Of a DNA stretch of 64,000 bases, positions 35,034 through 46,892 are shown one piece after another. Positions within the stretch are counted from its first letter, which is position 1. Each line of letters begins with the position of its first letter. The stretch comes from Grifola frondosa. Lineage: Eukaryota; Basidiomycota; Agaricomycetes; Polyporales; Grifolaceae. A program made the translations under genes and the position numbers. The DNA lies in assembly GCA_001683735.1 (NCBI GenBank), contig LUGG01000019.1, forward strand, positions 496,001 to 560,000. The letters are read 5' to 3'. Under the pieces are notes generated by a model that did not search any database, was not told the DNA's origin, and was given only the letters and a program-made list of their open reading frames with translations.

Positions 35034-35536
35034 CATTCGTGCGTTCGCTTCCTTCTAATTTGTTATCGTACAAGTACATTGGCGATGCGACGCTGCCGAG
35101 AGTGGTAGGAACGGTTTTGATTGTATTATAAGTACATACAAATATATTTATTGTTGTCTAAGGAGCGAGCAGGGTCTAATCAGAGTAAATACGAGCGAAT
35201 CAAAATCAACGGGAGCGAGAAATGCAGGCCTGGAATATGTGCACGTGATCTGATGTAGGATTAAGCCAGGTTGAAAACGAGTTCAACCCAGGCTCGAACC
35301 AAGGTTGGGTTGAGCGGGGTGGTTCCGTGCGGTTTTCAACCACGCTTCAGATTTTCTTAACCCGCGCCTCTACATTATTATTTTATCCCCAGGTTAATAC
35401 AATGACCTGCCCGTGTAATCATATATGTAGTGATCCTTAAATGCGTCGGCCCGAGCGGCGCGGGTTGCTATTCATAGAGGTTGTTCATAGAGACCTCAGA
35501 TGTGGGCGGGCGCAGCGCATAGCGACAGAGCAAACA
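35034..35536. other. Intergenic region left of the transposon nest
   Basis: No gene is recognised. It includes the inverted terminal-like segment at 35262-35310 and GC-rich sequence immediately before the first Helitron-like 5' end. Confidence 0.4.
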
Positions 35537-35604
35537 TCTAATAAGAAGGGGAGGGCGGGGCGCTTAAATAACGTGAAACTCGCGCGAAAGCCAGATGGAG
35601 GGCA

Positions 35605-35903
35605 TGTTGAGTCTCGCACACGTATGTTTCTTTGTTTCTATTTGTCCGTCCAAAAGTAGTAGCGCCTTAGCGCCAGCCTTATTTTGTTAACTCTAGTTAC
35701 CGTTTATTTCCTCTTTTCTTTATCTTAGTAGTACGGTTCTCCACAGATGCGTCATTATGACGCAGAAGACGTAGCGTAGAACTAACTCCACTGCCTGTAT
35801 ATTTAAGTGTCGGATTTCTGCTCAAACAAGACAGATCTCCGTTCCCTCTCCTCAGGCTCGCCGTTAGCGCTTCGAGTCTCCGAAAGGACCGAACGTATTC
35901 ACA
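35605..35903 (+). repeat. 5' LTR of gypsy element 1
   Basis: 299 bp, TG...CA ends, near-identical to 40815-41113. It contains a TATA-like tatatttaag around 35798. Confidence 0.92.
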
Positions 35904-35918
35904 CTTGATCAAGTGTGA
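35899..35918. repeat. 20-bp perfect palindrome at the primer-binding site of gypsy 1
   Basis: tcacacttga followed by its exact reverse complement straddles the 5' LTR/internal junction. It occupies the position where a tRNA or self-primer would pair. No standard tRNA-Met PBS follows the LTR. Confidence 0.85.
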
Positions 35919-36119
35919 GGTAGGCTTAATAGTTGCCTCATACTCTGTTATTGTTGCTCTGTTACAAGAAGCCTTCATCTGTTCTCTAATTCTCGACATC
36001 CTCCTATTCATATCACTAGGCTGTTCACGTCGTTGACGTTGTTACCGACGACGCTGCGTATCTAACCATTTATCAACCACGACACCTTCCTAACTTGCGT
36101 GTAACCATCCACATATTAC

Positions 36120-37266
36120 ATGGATCCCGTTCAAAATCCTTTGCTGGCTACCCTCGCCGCTGCCCTTGCCCCTGAAGCATATCAAGCTCTTGAAGCCATT
36201 CTTCTTCAGCTCGACCATAGGCTTTCCATGGCTGAAAATCCTCCTCCGCCTGTTGTCCAAACACCAGTCATCCCTGCGGACCAATTCCATAATGTGCTCG
36301 AAGCTGCATTTGCATCAGCAAACTTCGTACTTCCACAACCACCAGCCGCCTGTACAGCAGCGCACGGGAAACCTGAAGGTTGAACTTGCTCGCTTTCATG
36401 GCAAAGACACGGAAGACCTAGGAGCATGGATTTCTATTGTTGAGGACTACTTTACAGGTCAGCATATTCCTGAAGCTGACTGGCCTCTGCAAGTTCCTTT
36501 GCTCTTTTGTGGTGAAGCACTTCGTTGGTATGTTGCACAGAAGAAGAAGCTAGGCCACCCATTTGTATGGCATGAGCTCCGCTCAGCTCTTGAGAAGAAA
36601 TTTGACTCACCACTTTGTATTGAGGCACTTCGTGTACAATTACGAGAGCTCCCTTATAAGGGTAATCTCGTCTGTTATGCAGAACTTTTCTGTGATCTTG
36701 AATCACAAATTCCGGAGACCGCAATGACCTTTGGCGACTGTCTCGCTACCTTTCTTGAGCATCTTCCCGTTGAGTTCGCCAAGGATCTCCGTCGTGATAA
36801 ACCCACGAATGTCGAAGAAATGTATTTCTCCACACGGGAGCTTTACCGACTGTCTAGCCTATATCATGGGCCATTGCATTCCCATGGACCATTTATGAAT
36901 CAGTCCAAGAAACACAAGCCTCGAACTGAGCCAAAGAACTTACTTCTTCCTGACTTCTCTTCGCGGCCAACCGCCACCACTTCTCCATCTACCAATGAAC
37001 CACAATCGATGGATCTGGACACCATGGATACAAATCTGTCGAAGTCGAGTAGTCCGTGGCCTAATGGGCAAAGTCGAGTACATTGCTATAACTGCAACAA
37101 GATGGGACATTACTCACGCAATTGTCGGGCTCCTCGTAAGCCTCGATCCCAGGATCTTCACATCTTTGAAGCACCTCTGGAGGTTATCAGTCCATTGCAG
37201 AGTGACGAGGAAGAGGATAGTTCAGAAGATGACTCATCTACAATTATACCGATGGCTTGGATGTAA
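36120..37266 (+). pseudogene. Gag of gypsy element 1
   Basis: The ATG at 36120 opens an 87-aa frame (MDPVQNPLLATLAAAL) that shifts near 36370 into a second frame. The second frame continues with the retrotransposon capsid helices (ARFHGKDTEDLGAWIS, ALRWYVAQKKK) and a CCHC zinc knuckle (CYNCNKMGHYSRNC) at about 37084-37125. One 1-nt shift separates the two parts. The acidic C-terminus ends at 37266 just before the protease region. Confidence 0.85.
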
Positions 37267-37329
37267 TTGATTTGGAGGATAACCCCTTCCTTGTGAACGA
37301 CTTCCTATCTTCGTATTGGAAGCCTTTGC

Positions 37330-40300
37330 ATCAACCGTGCTCATCCGAAAGTTCTTGACGCTATTGTCGACACTGGAGCTGTTTGATGTTATGTGAAGCC
37401 CGCGGTCATTCATTCAATGCGAGCCATTACGTACCCAATATCGACTCGTCAAATTCGTGGGGTAGGGCATACGACTACTTCTGCCTGGATCCATTTTGAT
37501 GTCCGTATTGGCCCTTGTCATTTCGGGATGTGCGCATTTGTTCTTGACACAGACAATTTGCGCTACGACCTTGTCATTGGCCTAAATTGGCTGAAACGTC
37601 ATAGGGCTGTTCCTGACTGGTCAACCGAGTCATGGTATATCACTGACGGTAGAACGGACCAGTTTGCTCGTTTGTTTGCTCGGACAACTCCCAATCCATT
37701 AGCTCCACCTATCCCACCACTCGCACCCCGTTCTGTCCATACTCGGCCTCCTGTACCTATTGATGCGAACCCTCTCAAAATGTTTACTGTGGAACATACC
37801 TCCAAGCAGCCCCGGTCTTTTATCCGGAGAGTTACTACTATCGGCAAGAACTTCGGTGAATGTCTATATACTCTTGTCAAAACAAGTTTCCACGGTTATT
37901 TCGGGATAAGGTACAATATCATGCACTCCCGAAACACAATTGTATGCATGTAATTGACACTGGAAATGCAGTGCCGGTTCGTGCCCATGGCTGCCCACAA
38001 TCACTGCCTGAACATGAAGAGACCCGTCGTTTTGTCAAGGATGGCCTCCGTGATGGCATCATTGAACCAAGTCATTCACCGTGGTCAGCGCTGATTATTT
38101 TACGAAGAAAAAGGATGGGACTAACCGTGTATGCGTTGACTATCGCCGCCTCAATGCTGTAACCATCAAAAATGCATATCCACTTCCACGCATTGACGAA
38201 TGTTATCCGCACCTTTGTGGAGCTCGATTCTTCACAACTCTTGACCTTCGTTCTGGTTACTGGCAAATCCCTATCCATCCCGATTCTCGTGAAAAACTGC
38301 GTTCATCTGTCGATTCGGTCATTATCAATTCTGTGTTATGGAGTTTGGCCTTTGCAACGCACCTGCGACTTTTCAGAATTTTATGAATGATATTCTTCGC
38401 CCGCTTCTCGATATTTGTGTTCTTGTCTATTTAGATGACATCATCATTTATTCCATACACCGTTGGACCATGTTCAGCATGTTGTACGCACCTTGGGTCT
38501 TCTGGACCAACACGGCCTTATTCTCTCCGCGAAGAAATGTTTCTGGGCGCAATCATGAATTCTCTACCTTGGCCATATTGTCTCCATTGACGGTATTGCT
38601 TCTGACCCTACCAAAGTCCAGGCTGTCATACAATGGCCCCGTCCCACCTCCATCACCCATGTACGTGGCTTTCTTAATTTCGCTGGCTACTACCGTCGAT
38701 TCATTTCTGCCTTCGCGTGTCTCGCAGGACCACTATATGACCTATTGAAAGGTAATCCGAAGAAAGGCGCACCGATTCAGTGGAATCCTGCTTGCAAAAA
38801 CTCATTTCTCATCTTAAAATCTCGTCTTGTTTCTGTGCCCATTCTTCACTATCTTCGATCTTGGCATCTTTTCGTAATGGATACCGACGCCTCCGGAAAT
38901 GCCATTGGTGGCATTTTGCATCAAGCCACACATGATTTCAAAAAAGGGGAAGGATCATCAGCTCGCTTCGCATTCAAGAATTCGGAACTCCACCCTATTG
39001 CTTATGAATCTCGTCGCATGTCCCCCATGGAGCAGCGGTATTCTGCTCAAGAGAGGAAGATGTTAGCTATCGACTATTGCTTACAGAAATGGCATGGATT
39101 TATCGAAGGCTCACCCGTTGTTGTTCGAACCGACCACGAGTCGTTGAAGTACTTTCTTACTCAAAAACATCTTGGTCGTCGTCTTGCGCATTTTGCCGAT
39201 AACATTGCTCACTTTGATGTTCAAATTCTGTACTGACCTGGTCATAATCAGCTCGCTGCTGATGCGTTGTCACGTCGGGAGGGTCACGCCGACATTCCTG
39301 ATTCCGAGACTCTTGGCCCGCTCTTCGCCCATCCTATTGAAGCAATACCTATTGATAGGTCAGCTGTTTTCAAAACACTAGGACGATGGAAGGATAACCT
39401 TATCGCTGATCCCAGCGCAGAGCCCAGCACCCGCGGATTCTCCATTTATGATGGACAACTCTATCGTGCTATTAGCATTGACAATCATGAAATTCACTGT
39501 TAAAGTACCCACTACACTTGACGAAGCACGAGCGCTGATTCGGTCCACGCATATTGACTTGGGACATCTTGGTTCACGCGCTGTCATTGATGCGTTGAAG
39601 ACACGAATGTGGCTACCAGACATTACCGATCTGGTCGAAGGAGTCGTACGTCGCTGTAATGAATGTCAGTTTACTCGCCGGGAACCTGTTCGCACACAGC
39701 CGCTCCACCCATTGCCGCGCACTGATGCTTTTGACCATTGGACATTCGATTTCGTGGGTCCTCTCACGCGTACAGCCAGCGGGAACGCCTACATCCTCAC
39801 GGCTATGGACCACGGGACTGACTTTGCCTATGCTGTCGCAATTCCACGTCGGTCGAACAAGGCTGTCCTATCACTTCTTTGTCACATCACCACTACACAC
39901 GGCAAGCCTCTCACAGTACTCACCGACAATGGCAAGGAATTCCTATCATATTCAGTTCAGAATTATCTATGCCGCCCTGGAATTCAACACATACATACCT
40001 CGCCTTATCACCCGCAGACGAACGGTCGCCTTGAGAAATTCAATGACATTCTAGTGCAAATGTTAGCACGGTATATGGCTCCAGACAAACAAGATCAATG
40101 GGACTCTTACCTCCCTGACACACTTCTCGTGCATCGCGCACATGTCAATCGAGTCTTGGAACCTCGCCATTTTTCCTAACATATGGTCGGAACGTGCGAC
40201 TCCCGAGCGAAGCTACTCGTGATGTCTTGGCACAGCCGCCAACAGACGAAGAAATTGAAGCCTTGCAGCATAACTGTCTTGAGCACATCCAAAACCTTGA

Positions 40301-40672
40301 ACGGTTTCGTGCGGAAGCCAATGCGCACGCGCTCAAATGTCTTGAAGATGAAGCCCGGCGCCAAGAGGAAAGCTATCGAGAACGTGCCATAGGCGTTGGT
40401 GACCTCGTTTTGCATCGAACAGCGGACTCCACCAAGTTACATCCTCGTTGGGATGGACCATTCATCGTCCATGACCTAACCGACAGGAACACATATCAGC
40501 TTCACACCCGCAGCGGCTATATTCTACGTACCTTGTACAACGCTGAACGCCTCAAACGTTATCATCCCTCACAGCCCGAGCCACCTCTCTGGTATTCATC
40601 CTCCAAGCTCCAGCACCACGATGCCCGCGAACACCTTCAACACGCCCATGTTCGAGAGAACGAACATGCATA
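37330..40672 (+). pseudogene. Pol of gypsy element 1 (PR-RT-RH-IN), broken
   Basis: The protease DTGA is near 37369-37380, followed by an in-frame TGA at 37384. A flap-type GLNW motif follows. Reverse transcriptase shows [20 protein letters not shown] and the YLDD box at 38428-38439. RNase H has MDTDASGNAIGG and ends at a TGA at 39234, where the family has Y-x-PG. Integrase has the CNEC part of its zinc finger, LTDNGKEF and PYHPQTNGRLEKF. The last 160 aa form the usual GPF-type tail, with no chromodomain seen. At least four frameshifts separate the domains. Confidence 0.9.
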
Positions 40673-40800
40673 AAATAATAATAAAAACAGGCATCCCGTT
40701 ATTTAATTTTCCCGACAACTCTTCACTTACCTTATCTTTTTTATCTTCTGTATTAATATGTACCAGTAACGTCACCAACCTCTCGCAGGAGCGAGTTCTG

Positions 40801-40814
40801 GTAGGAGGGGATGG
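40801..40814 (+). other. Polypurine tract of gypsy element 1
   Basis: A purine-rich run (gtaggaggggatgg) directly precedes the 3' LTR, as expected for plus-strand priming. Confidence 0.7.
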
Positions 40815-41113
40815 TGTTGAGTCTTGCACACATATGTTTCTTTGTTTCTATTTGTCCATCCAAAAGTAGTAGCGCCTTAGCGCCAGCCTTATTTTGTTAA
40901 CTCTAGTTACCATTTATTTCCTCTTTTCTTTATCTTAGTAGTACGGTTCTCCACAGATGCATCATTATGACGCAGAAGACGTAGCGTAGAACTAACTCCA
41001 CCACCTGTATATTTAAGTGTCGGATTTCTGCTCAAACAAGACAGATCTCCGTTCCCTCTCCTCAGGCTCGCCGTTAGCGCTTCGAGTCTCCGAAAGGACC
41101 GAACGTATTCACA
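40815..41113 (+). repeat. 3' LTR of gypsy element 1
   Basis: 299 bp, near-identical to the 5' LTR, followed by the GGCA target duplication and the remainder of H1. Confidence 0.92.
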
Positions 41114-42820
41114 GGCACATGGTGCCGCATGGCATCCATATGGCGGGCAACCCTCGCACCCTAACGGGAACGGCGATGGGAAAAAAGTGATGGGAATGTC
41201 ACGGGCACTGTTATGGGCACTGTCACGGGAATGGTAATGGGAAAACACAAAATACAAAATATATTTTAAACTTTTCCAGCATGAGTGCCTCTATCAACCC
41301 ATTCATGGAGCAGGCTCAGGCCATTTATCAAGCTGCCAACCTCAACAATGAGGCCAGACAGTTTAAAGTCAAGGAAAAATCTATAAATAAGATTAATTTC
41401 TAAGAAGTGCATTCTGCTCTTGAAAGGTTTATTGCTCCACAGTTTCAGATGAAGTCTGAGTGAAAAAAGAAAACAAAGATCATATCTGTCCCTGACACTC
41501 TCAAAGCTGTTGACAGATGACTTTGAGTTTGTTTCCTAGAAGTTTTACCATCTCCTGTGCCAATTCAGAATCAAGAGCGATAGACTCCATGATTGAGCAT
41601 TGGTTGAGGATAATGTTATATATAGCACAAGCTGGCCAGTTATAGAAAGACAAAATATCATAACCAGTTATATCAAATGATAATCTATAAAAATACCTTT
41701 ATCAACCCATCTATGGAGCAGGCTCAGGCCATTTATCAAGCTGCCAACCTCAACAATGAGGTTAAATAGTTTAAAGTCAAGAAAAAATCTATTAAGGATG
41801 TGGTGCTTAAATAATATGAAACTTGCATATGATATTGTGGAATTTCTATGTGCAACCATTTGTGCTCTAAGTAATGGGTAAAGAAATAGTAACACACTCT
41901 GTAACGGGAACAGTAACGGGAAAATAACTTGGAAACTAAAACAGTCACGAGTGACTTTCATATACTAATATATTTTTAATTCATCTTAGTGATGAAGCAC
42001 ATGGTAACTAATATTTTAATGGGAAAAGTAATGAAAATAGTAATGGGGCAATAACTCTATAAATATATTATTTGCTTATAAGAAGTTGCAGGTGCCCATA
42101 ATGAAAATAGTAATCAAAAAATAAGTCAGTGATTAAAATAGTCACTAATATCATGGGTGACCAATAATATATTTCATATCTATATTAGTATATGGAGAAA
42201 GTAACAGAAAAGTGTCAGAAATAAAAATGAAAAGATCATATGCTTACTCTATTAGTTCTGTGATACAAAATTCAACTCCTTATAATCATACAAATTTTCT
42301 GCTATTCTTTCACAAAAAATATAAAGGATGTAAACCTTATTTTGTATGAGTAAGCCTTAAGAAAAGCATGACACATAATACAAATTGAACAAGGTGTGGC
42401 AATGCCACACCAAGCGAACAATGCATGGCAACGCCACGGGTTAAACCTTACTAGTCTATTAAGAAGGGGACGAAGGGGCACCTAAATAACGTGAAACTCG
42501 CGCGAAAGCCAGATGGAGGGCACATGGTGCCGCGTGGCATCCATATGGCGGGCAACCCTCGCACCCTAACGGGAACGGCGATGGGGAAAAAAGTGATGGG
42601 AATGTCACGGGCACTGTTATGGGCACTGTCACGGGAATGGTAATGGGAAAACACAAAATACAAAATATATTTTAAACTTTTCCAGCATGAGTGCCTCTAT
42701 CAACCCATTCATGGAGCAGGCTCAGGCCATTTATCAAGCTGCCAACCTCAACAATGAGGCCAGATAGTTTAAAGTCAAGGAAAAATCTATAAATAAGATT
42801 AATTTCTAAGAAGTGCATTC

Positions 42821-43157
42821 TGTAACAAATCACCAAAACCACGACAGAGTACGCTTACTCCCGGTATTGAGATTTGTACGGATGGTTTCGTTTGGGCAAC
42901 AGCTGGCAACGAAAGCAAGTGTTCAACGAAGTTGAACGAGCTGACGTTCCAGGTAGCAAAACCCAAACTTAAATAGCAAAGTCCATTTGCGTACGTATGG
43001 CCACTCTCCCACAATATCGTCTTACTCATCCACTCACCAATCAGTGTCATCAATATGACACTCGTTCCTTCAACTGTCACCTGATCTTACAGGTGATCAG
43101 TGCGACGCGTCCCAGCGCCTACCGGGCGTCTATGTCCAAATCGGGAAATTTGTTACA
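42821..43157 (-). repeat. 3' LTR of gypsy element 2 (left)
   Basis: 337 bp, TGTAACAAAT...TGTTACA. The purine-rich tract on the coding strand at 43158-43175 (gaagagggggtaa) is the likely PPT. Confidence 0.92.
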
Positions 43158-43377
43158 TTACCCCCTCTTCAGGCGAGTTTCTCCGGACGAGCTTCGTGAC
43201 CAACGATTTTACCTCGTGTCCAAATTCCCGAGGTTTATCGATGACAGTATAGTTGATCAACGGTTGAAAATGCATGTCGTTCATCGATACTTGGCTGATT
43301 TGTTGGAGCGGAGGGGTGTGTACGATGGAAATCGGCGACGAGATTGGCGGCATGTCAAGATTGGAGCAGGGTTCCCA

Positions 43378-46300
43378 TGAATTTTCAGATTCAGGGTATC
43401 CTACCCATTTCACGAGATACTGAAGATGATTACGGAACATCCGCGAATCGAGAACCTTTTCAACTTCGTACTCGGGTTCTCCTTCGATGATGACCGCGGG
43501 CGGTTTCGTCGGCTTCCTGCCTGGAATTTGATCCTTTTATGGGTCGACAACAGTGAAGCATGAAAGACGGGGTGGATGCGCCAGGTTCGGGGAAGCTTAA
43601 GCCTGAAGTTGAGCGGCGAGACTTGTTCGAGAATTTCGAACGGTCCATGACGTTTCGCGCTCAGCTTTTTGCTTGGTTGCTCTGTATGAATGTTACGAGC
43701 ATCCAGCCAGACTAAATCGCTGACTTTGAACTGGGGAGTGTCTTGTACGTGTCGATCGTAATAACGTTTCATACGATCTGCTGCGAGCTGCAGCGCTGCT
43801 TGCGATTCCTTTCGGGCAGCTTCACGTTCGCGCATCAAGGTGTCCAAGTCTGGGTGTCATACCGCTGTAACAAGATCTGGCATCGCCCGTGGATGACGTC
43901 CCAAATCTGCATAGAATGGAGAAACCTTGGTGGATTCGTGGCTTGATTATTGTATGCGAATTCCGCTTCAATAAGTTTATCGTGCCAATCGTCTTGGCAA
44001 AAGTTGCAGTAAATGCGCAGATACTGTTCGAGTTCCTGGTTTATCCGTTCCGTCTGACCGTCAGTTTGTGGGTGGTAAGCAGTGGACATGGCAGAAGTTA
44101 TTTCGAGAATTTTGCACAGCTCTTGAAACACTCGCGACGCGAACTGAGTTCACGGTCCGAGATGATCTTCTTCGGCAATCCATGCTGTGACCATATTTCT
44201 CGATAGTATATCTCGGCAACTTCTTGAGCGTCGATCGTGCCATGAACGGGGAAAAACCGTGCTCGTTTTGTCATTCGATCGGCGACCACCATAATTGCAT
44301 CGTGTTCACTGCTTTCTGGTAGGCCCGTGATCAAGTCGACCGTCGTAATGTCCCAGGGGTCTGGTCTGGAATTTCGTTGGGCTGGAGGGACCGTACGGTT
44401 GTCGAGGAAATGTTTTGTTACGTTGACAAGCGTCACAGCCGTCGACATAGTTCGGACATACACTGAAAGTCCTGGCCCCAATAGTTACGGCTGACTAGTT
44501 CGTACGTCTTCCAGCATCCTGGATGACCAGCGGTAGGATGATCATGGTGTAATTGAACGATTTCCTTGCGAATAGCATCGTCCTTCGGAACGTAGACCTT
44601 TCCTCGATGTAGCAATAGACCGTTGTCCACGTTCCAGTCTTGTAGACCGGCAGCGAGTTCACGTGGCCCATGAGCCATCGCCTTTTGAATCGGCTCGGTT
44701 GCGATTTCATCGCGTGTGAGAGCTTCGCGAATGCGATCAAGTAAGGATTGATCGGGGACGATGGATGCGTGGCCGGGCTGGATCGCACGGGCTTGAAAGT
44801 ACTCTGCCTTTAATACGACCTTGTCTCGGTTGTCCGAGGCGACCCCCTCTTCATGGTCGGTTCTACGGATAGCGGATCCGCTCGTTGCATGGTCTTTCCC
44901 GACGATGATGAATCGTGAAGTTGAACCGGGTAAGATAGAGCGACCAGCGAGCTTGTCTGCGTGTAAGGTCTTGGGCTTTACGGAAATACTCCAGGTTCTT
45001 GTGGTCTGACCAGATCTCAACGGGTGAGGACCTCCTTCGAGGTAGTGCCGATATTCTTCCAGGGCACGAATGATCGCGAGCAACTCCTTGTCGTAAATCT
45101 CGTAGTTGCGTTCGTGTTCGTTAAGCCCCTTGGAATAAAAGGCACCGGTGTGCCAAGCTCCTTCTTCGTCTCGTTGCTCCAAAACAGCACCTGTAGCAAA
45201 ATCCGAAGCGTCCGTCTCCAATCTGAAGGCTGGTCTAGATCGGGAAGTTTAAGGATGGGCGCTGAGGTAAATGCGCATTTCAGGGTCTCGAAGGCATGTT
45301 GCTGTTCCTGTCCCCATTGCCATTGAAAGCCTTTTCGAGTTAGAACGTTCAATGGTTTGGAAACGTCTGCAAAGCTTTGAATGAAGCGTCGGTAGAAATT
45401 CGCGAAACCTAGAAAGGCTTGTACTTCCTTAACGGTTTTGGGCGCTGGCCAATCGAGAACTCCTTCGACCTTTTTCGGATCCATCGAGACGGAGTTCTGT
45501 GAAATGATCATTCCGAGATAGTCGATGGACAGCTCCTCGAACAAGGCATTTCTCCGGTTTCAAGAACAAGTCTCTATCTCGCAAGTGTTTAAGTACCTCG
45601 CGCGTGATACATCAGTGAGTGCGAAGGTCGGTGGTGAAAATAAGGATGTCATCAAGATAGACCACCACATGTCCTTCGAGAATGAGATCTTTTAGAATCT
45701 CGTTCATCATCGCTTGAAAAGTGCCTGGAGAAGCATGAAGACCGAAAAACATAACGGTTGGTTCGAATAGACCTCGATGCGTCCTAAAAGCTGCTTTCCA
45801 TTGATCACCATCCTTGATCCGTACGTTATTGTACCCCAACGTAGGTCCAACTTCGTAAAGTACTTGGCGCCTTTCAGTTGGTCGATCAAGGAGCTGATAC
45901 GAGGGAGGGTAGCGGTTCTTGACCGTGACTGCGTTCAACTTTCGATAGTTCTGGACGAGCCGAAGAGATCCATCTTTTTCTTCACGAAGAAGACCGCAGC
46001 ACCGACAGGGCTTTTGGACGGACGGATATACCCCTTTCGGAGGTTCTCATCCAAGAACTCGTCCAGTTGATGGGTCTCTTCCGGTGACAAGGGGTAGACC
46101 TTCGAAATAGGCGGCAGGTTTTGGTCCGGCATCAAGTCAATCGCATGATCGTAAGATTTGCTCGTAGGGAAGCGTTCACTAGCCGTCTTGGAGAAGACAT
46201 CCTCGAAATCATGGAGGTGATCCGGACGATCTCTTTCCATTCTTCTTCTGCTTTCCTGCTTGGGCCGCTTCTTCTGCTTTCCTGCTTGGGCCGCTTCTTC

Positions 46301-46806
46301 GATTTCCTGCGACTTGGTGTACTTTGCGCAAATCTCTACCCATTGGTCGAGAACCGCGTTAGACTCGGGATCATGTGAATCGACCTCATACCAGGCTACC
46401 GTGTCTTTGTAAAATTCCCAGTATCATTTCGAATAACGGTATCCGAGGGGAACTTCATCGTCTGCGCGAATGAACTCTTCTTCCAGTTCCATTCGTTCCT
46501 CCCAAGCAGCCGCGGTGGGGCTTTCGCGTCACTTATCTCGGTCATACGAAGTCCTTTCGTCGACGCCAAGACTCGATCAGCTTCCTCCATTGTCTGCGGC
46601 TTCTTCTTGTTCTTCTTTGCGAACCTTGGTCCACACTCCTGTGGGCACCTAGTAAATTCCAAAGTTCCAGCATCCCAGTCTATCTCCGGATTGTGCTGTC
46701 GAATATAATCGAGGCCTATAATCAGGTCTCGGTCACCTACGTTGGTCACCAGCATGGGGACCTCGCTCTCATGATCTCCTATCTTTAACTTCAGCACCGT
46801 ATACAC
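43378..46806 (-). pseudogene. Pol of gypsy element 2 with chromodomain, broken
   Basis: Reading leftwards: the protease C-terminal part (DLIIGLDYIRQHNPEIDW) lies near 46700. RT follows, with [15 protein letters not shown] and the YLDD box at 45648-45659. RNase H begins METDASDFATGAVLEQ at 45221. Integrase shows HHDHPTAGHPGCWKTYELV, DLITGLPES and [20 protein letters not shown]. The C-terminal chromodomain (YLVKWVGYPESENSWEPCSNL pattern) spans roughly 43378-43440. Chromodomains target chromoviral integration to histone-marked chromatin. Several frame changes separate RT, RH and IN, so no full polyprotein can be made as given. Confidence 0.9.
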
Positions 46807-46892
46807 TTGGATCGGTCCGCCTTCATTTTCGGATCAATCTGCGTTATAGACAACTAGGGGTTTTTTAAGAGGTTTACTCCGACGTTGTGCTT

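Larger units (their letters stand above)
35605..41113 (+). mobile_element. Ty3/gypsy LTR retrotransposon 1, decayed
   Basis: The element is 5.5 kb with 299-bp LTRs beginning TGTTGAG and ending ATTCACA. Gag with a zinc knuckle is followed by protease, reverse transcriptase, RNase H and integrase in Ty3/gypsy order. GGCA flanks both sides as a 4-bp target-site duplication. The unoccupied site is preserved in H2 at about 42520 (gatggagggcacatgg). Multiple stops and frameshifts make it non-autonomous as given. The LTRs differ at only a few positions, so the insertion is fairly young. Confidence 0.93.
35537..42454 (+). mobile_element. Helitron-like element H1, interrupted by gypsy element 1
   Basis: The 5' end is TCTAATAAGAAGGGG, directly after a host A. 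The 3' end is ...ccttaCTAG at 42454, preceded by two short palindromes (ggtgtggca/tgccacacc and cgtggc/gccacg). These are hallmark Helitron ends: 5' TC, and a 3' hairpin followed by CTRR. Removing the gypsy insertion (35605-41113) leaves about 1.4 kb. No RepHel is present, so it is non-autonomous. It abuts H2 head to tail with no gap. Confidence 0.7.
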
